A stretch of DNA of 64,000 nt from Cryptomeria japonica. Its lineage: Eukaryota; Streptophyta; Pinopsida; Cupressales; Cupressaceae. A program made the position numbers and the translations under genes. Positions 26,061-35,559 of this stretch are shown in pieces; within the stretch, counting starts at the first letter, position 1; each line of letters begins with the position of its first letter. The notes beneath the pieces were generated by a model, which saw only the letters and a program-made list of their open reading frames with translations, was not told where the DNA came from and ran no database searches. The stretch spans positions 187,016,119-187,080,118 of the forward strand of contig NC_081410.1 in the NCBI RefSeq assembly GCF_030272615.1. The letters are read 5' to 3'.

Positions 26061-27218
26061 ATCCTTTCTGATTATTCATGGTTAGATCTAAAAATTTGAT
26101 TCCTTGATTACATTTCCATGTTTGATCTTTTGCAAATTTTAGAGGTGATTGCATAAAAACCCTAAATTTTCTTTTTAGTAATTGAACTTGTGAAATGTTT
26201 AATTGTTAATGCTTGTTTCAGATCTTCCCTTCTATTACAAATTATCAATTCATATTTGTGCTTCAATTTTGAAAATTAAGTGGTTAAGTGTTAAAACCCT
26301 AATTTTTGAAACCCTCTTGATTCAACCTTTGTCTGACAATTTCACTGATCAAAACATCTCCAAATCAGCTGTAACTTTGGATTCCGCAATAAAATCACAA
26401 TATCTTTCATCCTTGAAAATTTGGAAAAAAGTTGCGAGGACCGTGTGCACTCCGAGCGCCATCGTCCCTGACATTTTTTCCAAAATTTCGGGAGCTAGAT
26501 CTTACTGTATTTTTCTGCTAAAATCCAGAATTTTGGCTGATTTTATCAAATCTAACACTTTCAAAATTACAGTCAAAGTTGGTCTTGTGATTGCTTGGTT
26601 TAAGGCTCCTAATCATTCAAAAATCATTGAAATTGAAATTTTGTGTCAAAATTGTGTTTCTTACTGTCCTAAATCTGAAAAGTGTGTTTGCATTCATTCG
26701 AAATTTCAGTGCTTTATTCAAATTCTTGCAATTTGTGACTTTTGAAATTAAGTGCTTAATTACAACAACTTTGATTTCCGCTTTCAAAACTGAATTTTGC
26801 ATGAAATTGAGTCAATTTTTAAATTTCAAAACTTGTATTGCTTTTGGTATTCCCTCTAAAATCATAAAATTCAAAATTTTAGTTTCCCTCTCTTTTTCAA
26901 AATTCAAATTTTGCATTTTTCGATAATCTTGATAGGGTTCAATTTTGAGATTGCAACTTTAATTTGGCCTATCTACAGATCGTAAAATCACTCAATTTTT
27001 TCAGATTAGCTTTAAAATCATCATAAGTTTCATCCCTGCAAATTTCGAAAAAAGTTGCAAGGACCGTGTGCACTCCGAGCGCCACGGTCCCGAACATTTT
27101 TTCCGAAATTTCGGGAGATTGTCGTGATTGCATTTAATAGCTTAAATCCAGAAGATTGGTTGATTTTACTGAAAATTGCTACCTCTAAAATTCAAAATCT
27201 TCTCTCTCTTTCTAGTGC
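26061..27218 (+). other. Leader of A2 with repeated GC-rich hairpins
   Basis: The leader is long, AT-rich and non-coding except for two GC-rich islands, 26438-26467 and 27061-27090. Each sits in a diverged direct repeat of ~150 bp (about 26395-26560 and 27000-27180). The second island forms a perfect 8-bp stem GGACCGTG/CACGGTCC with a 14-nt loop; the first keeps the stem with one mismatch and one G-U. Position between PBS and gag is where packaging or dimerisation signals usually lie, so an RNA role is a reasonable inference. Confidence 0.7.
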
Positions 27219-30200
27219 ATGAGTTTTACAACAATAAGCCCTACTTACATTGTTCCCGTTAGACGAAGCCGTAGAATAAAGTCTTTCCAAGGTTTAACTA
27301 CTGAGGAGATGGAACCTAATTTGAATAGCCTTTTTAATGAGGACATGGGTAATTCCTCTAATCCTCCTAATGATGAAGAAGCTCTCCATGAGGTTTCTGT
27401 AGAACAACTTTCGAAATTGGATAATCAATTTGATGATTTTCGATAATGGATGTCTCAAGAATACCCCGATAGTCAAGCTCTTCCTTTAATTGAGGGTCTA
27501 AAATGTATGCTTCAAAGTGATAAGAATGGAATTGATATTTTGTGTGGTATTGCACACATTGTGGATTCGAATGTGATGCCTATGAAGAGTTGTGCCGAAA
27601 CTTTAGGTTATACACAACCTCCCACTCAAGTCAATCATTCTGTTCCTCTGACAACTTCTATGGCTAGCATACCTACCTTTACATCAAACATAATGACTAA
27701 TTCTATACAAGACATTCCTCCTATGATCACCAGTCATGGGGGCAATCCCTCTTCTTCAATTAACCCTCTTCCTTCATTCAATCTGACTTCTTCATTCATT
27801 CCTTCAATGAGTGTTCCTATTATATCTCCATAAATGAACATGACGCAAGGGGGCAATTCATTCAACCATTCTATTCCTCCTTGTAGTGTTCCTCCTGTCC
27901 AATCATCTCCTATGACTAATTATCATAGTGTCCCACCACCTTACTCTTTACCTTCTTTCAATAACATAACACCTCCATCTCAATCTAACACATCTAATAT
28001 GAACTCTTCAACTGAAGCGACCATTAATAATCTTGCACAAACTGTATCTTCTTTACAGCAACAAATTGCCTCTATGAATCAATCTAAGTTTAGTGTGCCC
28101 ACATTTGATGTTGCGAGCCCACTTTCTCTTGACATTGTTCGAGCTATCCCTCCTAAACATGTTGAAATCCCGCATTTGGAGCTTTATAATGGTAAAGGTG
28201 ATCCTCTAACACATGTTAAGACTTTTCAAACAATATGTACTGATTTTGCTTATGACCAAAGGTTGCTTGCAAAATTGTTTACTAGAACATTAAGAGACAA
28301 AGCCCTACAATGGTATTGCTCGTTGCCTTCTTATTCTATTACTTCTTTCGAACAACTTGCAAATGCTTTCATTCAACAATTTCAAAACAATATGAGTCCT
28401 AAAGTTACTTTGATTGATTTAATGCATTGTAAACAAGGTGTTAAAGAAAAAGTGACTGATTTCATTGGTAGATATAAGCATTTGTATGCTCAAATCTCTT
28501 TTCCAGTGCCTGACAATGATATTCAAAGAATCTTTATTTCTAATTTACAAAAATATATTCGAGACAAACTTTTGTTTTCTGAGTTTACTTCTTTCCAATA
28601 GTTGTGTGCAACTCTTCACAATTATCAATTGACTGTGAGTCAAATGGAACAATCACATCCTATGGCTCCGAGTGATAAGGGTGATAGCAGTCAACAACCA
28701 TTTGGGAAGTTTAAACCAAACAAAGATTCCATCAAATTCAATGAAAACATCATCAACAACAATGTGAATGCAGCGTCAGGTGTGCCTCCTATTTCTAAGT
28801 TTTTCAAGAAAGAAAGAAAGTATACTCCTTTGAATGAATCATTGCATAGTATTATGAATAAGCTATTGGAACAAAATGTGCTTACTCTTCCTCCTATAAG
28901 GCAAATTGATCCTGCAAAGATTACTTCACCTTATTTTGATAACAAATATTTTTGTCAATTTGATCGTCAACCTGGGCATGATACTGAAAAATGTTTTTCT
29001 TTAAAGGGTAAAATTCAAGATTTGATTGATAATAATACTATCTCTGTTTCTGGAGTGAATGATAAAGGCAATACATCTATAGCTCCTCCTAACCAAAATC
29101 TTCAGATTTTTACTGATCCATTACCTTCTCATACCTCTAATGTGATTGAGGCTAATGATTCCTCTCTCTCATCTGATGGTCTTGTGTCTATGACTCCGAA
29201 TGTGATTAACCTTGTAGAGCAGCAAGAAAACCCTAAAGAACCTTCCATCACATTTGATTCTAGTGAAACTATCAGGGCACCTGATGGTCCTTTATACATA
29301 GTTGCAAAAGTCAAGAATACACCTTGTCGTGGAGTGCTTATTGATCCTTCGTGCATGGTTAATGTTATTACTAAATAATTTCTTTTTACTTTGCAATTGA
29401 ATCAAGTGATCTATGACAAAATAGATGTGGTTGTGAAATTATTTGATTCATTTTCTTCTCCTGCAATTGGTTCTATTACATTACATATTGAAGTTCATAA
29501 CAAATCCCTTGATGTGAACTTCGCTATTATTCCTTCATCTGAACAATTTCGTGTGAAGCTTGGCTATCCTTGGCTATCTTCCATGAAAGCTATTGCTTCT
29601 CCTGTTCATAAGTGTTTGAAATTTCCCCATAATGGTGAAGTTGTTACTGTCAATCATAGTCTCTTTAAACCAGCTGAAAGAACTTCTAGCATTCCTATTG
29701 ATTACTTTTGGCCTAAACAATTCCAATATCTTCCTCCGCGAAGTGATCATCTTTTCAAATCTTATCAAAAGTGGAAAACAGATATGATCCTATCTCTAAG
29801 TGAACCTAGAACACCCAAACTTGATATTCCGATCGTTCTTGAGAAGAAAGTTCTTCCTTTGAAAGATAAAACTAATGTCTTTCCTCAAGAAGATTCCCAA
29901 CCCATCCCTATGGATGTGACTATGTCTATACCTAAAAAGCTTTCTAAGAGTAGACCTATACCTCCTCATCATGATGGACTTGGTCTCCTTCCTAAACCAA
30001 ATATTCCTCCTGTATATGGAGCAGTTCCTCCTCCTTCTTTTTATAGAGAGAAGAGACCTTCTTCTTCTCATATTATCCAGCCTAAGAGACCACAACCTAA
30101 ACACCCAAGTGATAAGAATGAGAACATTCCTCCTCCTCAATCTTCTCCACTTCCTACTAAGACTAGACGAAATCATTCTGCACGTGAACGCCGATGAAAG

Positions 30201-30662
30201 CGTCGTCTTAGAGCTCAAGCAACTACTTCTCAAACTTTGCAATCTCCAAAAACACCTTCAACAAGCATTATTCCATTTTCTCCTCAATCAGAAATTGAGC
30301 CAAAATCTCCTAAGCATAAGATGCATGATGGTCTTGATCCTGTGCGAGTTAAAGATCCTATTTTTATAAATCTTGATGATGATATAGATGAAAATGTTAT
30401 TCGTGATGAAAATGTTACTTCTCTTGCTTCTAATAGTGAATTTGAACTTGTTGATATTGATAACCATTTATCTAACGAATTTTCTAAAGCACTTATCCTA
30501 GCTCCTAGACAAGAACAACGTGGCTTGGAACATGAACATAGCCCTTGTTTGGATCTTGTGATAGCTCCATTTGCTGTGTTGGATGTTCCTCCTCTAGCGT
30601 GTTCCCTGCCTTCCCGAAACATTGATCAACAAGATCTGGGGGTAGATGACATGCTAGACTAG
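27219..30662 (+). pseudogene. Gag plus protease-like polyprotein of A2 with five nonsense codons
   Basis: One frame of 1147 codons from ATG 27219 to TAG 30660-30662 is broken only by TAA 27444-27446, TAA 27831-27833, TAG 28599-28601, TAA 29376-29378 and TGA 30195-30197; there is no frameshift. It contains the gag domain (about 28090-28600, with LRDKALQWYCSLP), a zinc knuckle near 28957-29010 in which the first His is Asp, and a retropepsin-like domain (about 29280-29620) with LIDPSC instead of D-S/T-G. The C-terminal third is a Pro/Lys-rich then acidic region with no known fold. A1 has CAA, CAA and CAG at the first three stops and GAA at the fourth. No pol follows. Confidence 0.9.
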
Positions 30663-31401
30663 TTTCATTAGCATAGCAGATTCTCTCCTCCTCCCTTTTG
30701 TTACTTCTTCTATATGTTACTCTCATTCTTCTATTTGTTGTCCTTAGTGTTGTCTACTTGAGGATGATGCAAAGCATTGAGATCTCTTTTGGTCTCTCTC
30801 ATATTGACTCAAAAGACACATGTGTTCCCTTCTTCTAGGTGAGCTTCCTTGATTGGGGAATGAAGAACAATTATGTATACATACATATGATATACATGAC
30901 TTATCATACAACATACTGACCCCAAGGAAAGCGAAATCACCTTGTGCTTTGTGTTTTGTGTCTATTATCCTTGGGTTTATCTCACACTTGGGGGCTAAAT
31001 CTTTGCGATAACGTGCTCCTTTCCTTCTCATTTCTTATGTGTATCACTACGTTAAAGCAATCACCCCCGTTGAGGCATGTGCGATCGCTTTAACGTAGGG
31101 GGGCATACACCCCGTCTATCCTTTCAAGATACTTGAAAATTTCTTGGTGAACTTAGCTTTGCCTTGAAAATTTTTGGTATTTCTCTTGCATGACTCATAG
31201 TGAGGGAACCTTACTACTGACAGTCATGGTTCTCCCTCATGATCTTCCCTTTTACTTTGTCAATCAAAGTCGTGAGATCCTTAGTCCACTGGGGGCTTGG
31301 TGTGTCTTGCCTCCTTGACGTGGTGAAAGTCTTTCAATGTTGTTTCCTTGTACTTTACCGGAAGTATGAGCATACATACTCCCGCTAAAGTGGGGGCTAA
31401 A
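30663..31401 (+). other. 3' untranslated region and polypurine tract of A2
   Basis: Non-coding sequence containing a perfect 12-bp inverted repeat, CTACGTTAAAGC at 31047-31058 and its complement at 31087-31098, with a 28-nt spacer. The purine tract AAAGTGGGGGCTAAA ends at 31401 directly before the LTR and would prime plus-strand synthesis. No RT, RNase H or integrase sequence was found in any frame. Confidence 0.8.
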
Positions 31402-32608
31402 TGTAGCGTCCTAAAATTGTGACACTTGCAATTTCGACTGCATTTCGGTCTTCACGATGGCGATGCAACACGCAACCTGAATGGAGACCCCAAAACCTGT
31501 TTATGACACTAAAAACTGCATTTTCTTGCACCCTGGCCTGAACCTCCTTTGCACCCTGCTGTCCCGGGAGGTGGGACCAGAGCGCCCAGTGCCCTGGTCC
31601 CTGGCCCTATTTTGGGCCCGGTCTCCTATGGGACTTCGGGTCTTTTTTTTTTCAATTTGGAAAATAACATTTCCTGGTCGGCCTAAGGTCGGGAAAATCA
31701 GTCTATCAGCCCTAATTAGCAAGTATATAAACTCCATTTTTCTCTCCCATTTGGGTAGAGGAAAAGAAGAGGAACATATGTGGAAACGATACTCAAGCAT
31801 TCAAGCATTCAAGCATTCCTTCAAGTAATTGATCATTCTAAGTCTCCATTCAAGGCTAAGTGTTGCATTCAAGACAAGGATTCAACCATTGAAGAGGAGA
31901 TCACTTACTACATACTACTACAACATACAACAAACAACAACATCTATACCTTTGCACATAAGGATACAAACATCCTTACAACAAGGTATTAGTACTTGTT
32001 TTACATTACAGACATTTACATTTACAGCATTTCTCATTTCTTGGTTAATTCCAAAACTGGGGTTTGACCTAAAGGCAAACCCCTAATCCCTAACCCCCCA
32101 ATCATCTTCGCTTTTCTGTGTGTAGGTTGCAGGTACGCGGCTGAAATTGAAGATCTGGAATCCTTGTGCAGAGACGAACAGATCCCCCTTCGTTTTGCGG
32201 ATTTTTCGGAGGACCGTGTGCACGCCGGGCGCCATTGTCCCGTCAACTTTTGCTCAAATTTGCAGGACAGCGCCGTATCGACATTTTACTGCTAATTCCA
32301 GGTCCGCAGCTTCATCCTATATCCCTAACTCAGTTTATAAGCGAATCTTTCTCACTTTCTATGCATTCCTAGCTTAATTCTTCTATCAACATTCTTTACA
32401 AGAGAGGGTAGCCTTGCTGTCTTAACCCTTGAAACTCATTTAGAATCCAATCTTGCATTGTGTGGGATTGGATCTTGTGGGTTTCAACCCCTTTTTTGAA
32501 TGTAAAGTCTCCCAAGTGAAAACCGTCAACCCTAGTCATCTTCCTTCTCTCTCCTTGGAGTTGGAAGAGGGGAGAGCAACTAGGGTTCGATCAATTTTCC
32601 GCTTTACA
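31402..32608 (+). repeat. 3' LTR of A2
   Basis: A 1207-bp LTR ending TTTACA at 32608, followed by the target duplication ATCAT. TATA box at 31724-31730; hairpins at 31574-31600 and 32211-32240. It has a ~22-bp segment (CCTGAACCTCC...) also present in A1 but lost from the 5' LTR. Confidence 0.95.
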
Positions 32609-32620
32609 ATCATATCATCA

Positions 32621-32805
32621 AGGGGATCAAACATTGGGTTCAAATGAGGGATCCTATGATAGACATATGCAATCCCCCTCAATTGGTTCAAATTTTGTGC
32701 AATTAAATCCTGAATTGAGGGGGGGTTTGGCAAAGGAAGGTTTTGTGTAGGAGGGTTTGGTTGTTGCAGTTGTGGTTGATAAATGTTTTCACTGTTATCC
32801 CCCAT
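32621..32805 (-). pseudogene. 5' end of the split six-exon gene relic
   Basis: An ATG at 32805-32803 opens a Pro/Gln/Asn-rich N-terminus of ~60 codons that stops at the copia junction. The frame passes into the long exon at 19417 when the copia element and one target copy are removed, and GAT CCC at 32628-32623 meets CCC TTC at 19417-19412. It is therefore the amino end of the gene at 17639-19417. I do not recognise the protein. Confidence 0.65.
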
Positions 32806-33294
32806 TTTCTACCTAATTAAATGTAAATAATTGAATTTAGTTAACAAATTTGAACAATTTTGTATTTGATTTTATAAAAACCTAGTTTTCATGAAAAAAA
32901 CATATTTTGAATGAAAAACAAATAAAAATTAAAAAATGTGCAAAAATTTGAATGAAAATGATGAAAAACAATAAAAATCCTACCTTTTATTGGATTTTTT
33001 TGCAAAAATGGGTCACAAAATCGGATATCGAGTCCAACTGTATATTGGATTTGCTTGAATTCGTGCAACACGTGGGTTAAAAATAGCCCACGGGTTGTCA
33101 CAGTTCTCTTTTATTGTCTCAGAGAAATCAGATATCCAATTTTTATAGTTAAATTATTTTAAAATAACAATATATATTATATAATATAATAATATATTAT
33201 ATAATTTAATAATATATTATATAATGTATTATTATATGATATATTATGTATTATATAATATATAATATAATATAATAATATATTATATATTTTT
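32806..33294. other. AT-rich upstream flank of the split gene
   Basis: No gene is seen. Four GGATATC/GATATCC-type motifs (near 33022, 33131, 33533 and 33554), most within (A)TCGGATATC contexts, surround the AT-rich tract and the SINE. They could be worn ends of an element or part of the former promoter; no clear terminal repeat could be paired. Confidence 0.35.
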
Positions 33295-33416
33295 TATTTT
33301 TTTGGTAGGTAATAGGCTGAAGCCGAATTCATTTTAGATGTCCCTATTGGGAATTGAACTTGGGTCTCCACAGTGAGAACCCAGTGTTTTAACCAATTAA
33401 GCTCAACCCCTTGGAC
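33295..33416 (-). mobile_element. tRNA-derived SINE with 11-bp target duplication
   Basis: On the minus strand the unit starts GTCCAAGGGGTTG and carries an A-box-like GAGCTTAATTGG (33404-33393) and a B-box-like AGTTCAATTCCC (33360-33349), spaced as in RNA polymerase III promoters of tRNA genes. It ends in a short A-rich tail, ACCAAAAAAATAAAA. An 11-bp direct repeat AATAATATATT flanks it (33284-33294 and 33417-33427). The tRNA-like half is too diverged to be a working tRNA. Confidence 0.75.
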
Positions 33417-33427
33417 AATAATATATT

Positions 33428-34905
33428 TTATATTACATATTATAAAATATAATAATATATTATATATTACATATTATATAATATATAATTTATTTTTTAA
33501 TTTAAAATTACTTATAAAAATCGGATATTATCAGATATCCGATTTGCCCAAGATATCCGATTTTCATGTTTTTAGGGGTGTGGAAAAGGTTATTTTGTTC
33601 ACATCGCCAATTTTTGGCCCCCCATGATCCTGCACTAACCCATAGGATATTTGGGAAATGATATTATTAATTTTCTACTCCTTAAATATATTTGAGAAAT
33701 AAGTGATACTTTGAATAGGTTGAATCTACTCAATTAACTTTTGAAAAACAAAAACAACTAATTTTCTCATATCTTGTACTTGTAACTCATAAATTCTTCA
33801 TTACAATTTGTTATACTATATGATGGATCAAAAGAATTAGGATAATATCAACTCGCTCAAGATTAGGATCTCATCAACTCACTTAATGACATCCAAAAAG
33901 AAAGACACACTAACAAAGGAAAACATAAGAGACAAAAAAATCCAAAACAAATGAAAGAGACACCAAAAATGTGAGTATAAAAACAAGGGCTCTGTGTCAT
34001 TTAGTCGAATAGACCTCATATCAAAGATTGTCTCAACCACTAAGTATCATCCTTAGAATGCCATTACAAAAGCATGAGTGGGCTTCTAGAAATAGATAAG
34101 AGCATACACCATTGAGATGAGATTTCATGGTCTAGAAATTAGGAAGTTGTGTTATACTAGGGATCCACACACATGCCATAAATTCCATTGACCAACAATT
34201 TGTGTTATGTTGGGTGATTCATTTATATGACATGGATTCCATTGGAAAACAAGTTGTGTTATGTTCGGCGATCCTGTTATGTTGTGTTATTTGTGTATTG
34301 AAACAAACAATCACACTAGCAAGCCACACAATGAGAAGCAAGGAGGCCTCTTTGTCCCCCCATAATATGCCAGCATATTGCAATCTTGATATCTTAAGGA
34401 TAAGAGAGATATCCATATCAATGATATACCCCTTCAAAACCAAGAAGATACATTTTTATAACATAATATGGTAGTGTATGAGGCTCTCAAGTGGCTTGCT
34501 CCTAGGAATATCAACATTGGATATGTTCCCCAACATAAATATATGTTGCAAGTAGAGTCCAAAAATGTAAACCTAGTAACAAAAAAATGTGAGGGACTAA
34601 CGAAGGATTCCATAGTGTAAGTAGACTTAGTGTTATTGATATTTCTATGTGTGGTAAGGAGAAAAAATTATTTGATGTTATAGAAAAATAATTTATGCTG
34701 GGAAATAAGGTGTTGTGCACCTTGCATAATAATGTTTATAATTTTAATATTTTATTTATTATGTGAGTTGCACATGGACGTGTAACATCTAGAAAATTTA
34801 CTAAAATATTCTTGGGGCCACTTTGATGTTGTATTTTAACATTGTGTTAGTCTGCGCTTGTATTATGTTTTTTTTTCGCGTTCTTTAAAGTTTTCCCCTT
34901 TGCAT
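33428..34905. other. Intergenic, no supported gene
   Basis: AT-rich. Two diverged copies of a ~60-bp unit (GTTATGTTGGGTGATTC type) lie near 34146-34265. Short ORFs have no recognisable domain. Confidence 0.4.
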
Positions 34906-34910
34906 TTTTT

Positions 34911-35208
34911 CTTGAACTGAACCTCTCGCTTGAACCGTTCTAGAGTTCAAGGTTCAAGTTCAAGTGCGGTATATGGTATAGCGACTTTGTTTTTAATAAG
35001 GCGCTAAAGGTCTTGGTGGTCATAATTCATTGAACTTGAACTGTGAACCTTTAGAGTGGTTCAAGGTTCAACATGTTCAAGCAAGTCTTGTGTAAGTCAT
35101 GTTTTATAATGGGTAAGCTTAGGCATGTTTGTGTGTTTTGCACTAATGTTGTTTTGAACTTGAACCTTTGAACTTCTTTTCGAAGGGTTCAAGGTTCAAG
35201 GTTCAAAG
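34911..35208. repeat. Three evenly spaced GTTCAA/TTGAAC hairpins
   Basis: Three inverted-repeat modules at 34911-34964, 35031-35081 and 35153-35208 are each built from TTGAAC-rich left arms and GGTTCAAGG right arms. Their starts are ~121 bp apart, yet the spacers between them are unrelated. They lie just upstream of the long decayed ORF at 35.6-38.8 kb, so they may belong to its leader or LTR. Confidence 0.75.
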
Positions 35209-35559
35209 TTTGAGGATTGGTGACTTTGGAGATAAAGTGGACAAGTGTCAACATATAGGGAATATTCTAGATTTAAAAGATGAACCTCAAGAAAATGAAT
35301 TGTGATAAAAATCCATACTTGGGAATAATCATTCCAAGTAATCATTTCAAGTAAAGGATATGGAGGAGAAAAGACTTGTTATTAATAAACTGTCAGAATT
35401 TAATCTTTTCAACATGATTTGACATGGATGAGTATGCATTTTTCAAATCATGACAAATCATGCGACTGATATTTTAGGCCAGTCCCTAAGATTTGTTTTA
35501 TTTAAAACAAGTTAGTTGCCTTGATTATTTGCTCAATTTGGTAAGTAGAGGATTAGCAC

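Larger units (their letters stand above)
24806..32608 (+). mobile_element. Complete family A element A2: gag-only LTR retrotransposon
   Basis: The element is 7803 bp with LTRs at 24806-26038 and 31402-32608. It has a primer-site-like sequence at 26042-26060, one long gag/protease-like frame (27219-30662), a polypurine tract ending at 31401, and a perfect 5-bp target duplication ATCAT (24801-24805 and 32609-32613). No RT, RNase H or integrase motif is present in 5.36 kb of internal sequence, so it must have been mobilised in trans. This layout matches the non-autonomous TR-GAG class. LTR differences are mostly transitions, around 25-30 by eye plus indels in the GC-rich part. Confidence 0.95.
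19418..32620 (+). mobile_element. Degenerate Ty1/copia element, 3' LTR split by A2
   Basis: The 5' LTR is at 19418-20576, PBS at 20579-20590, gag and RT/RNase H remnants at 20647-23040, and the 3' LTR at 23425-24805, resuming at 32614-32620. Flanks are AAGGG (19413-19417) and AGGGG (32621-32625), a 5-bp target duplication with one mismatch. Without A2 it is about 5.4 kb. Zinc knuckle, protease and integrase are missing through an internal deletion near 21.35 kb. Numerous stops mean it cannot move on its own. Removing the element and one target copy restores the reading frame of the minus-strand gene relic, which supports these boundaries. Confidence 0.88.

Noticed and set aside
29574-30242. 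Minus-strand ORFs of 64 and 148 aa opposite A2 gag, and 497-724 plus opposite A1
   Set aside because: Antisense shadows of the conserved gag/protease frame; Arg/Ser-rich composition typical of reverse reading.
33349-33416. Functional tRNA gene
   Set aside because: A- and B-box-like motifs are present but the arms do not fold as a complete cloverleaf, and a tail and TSD point to a SINE.
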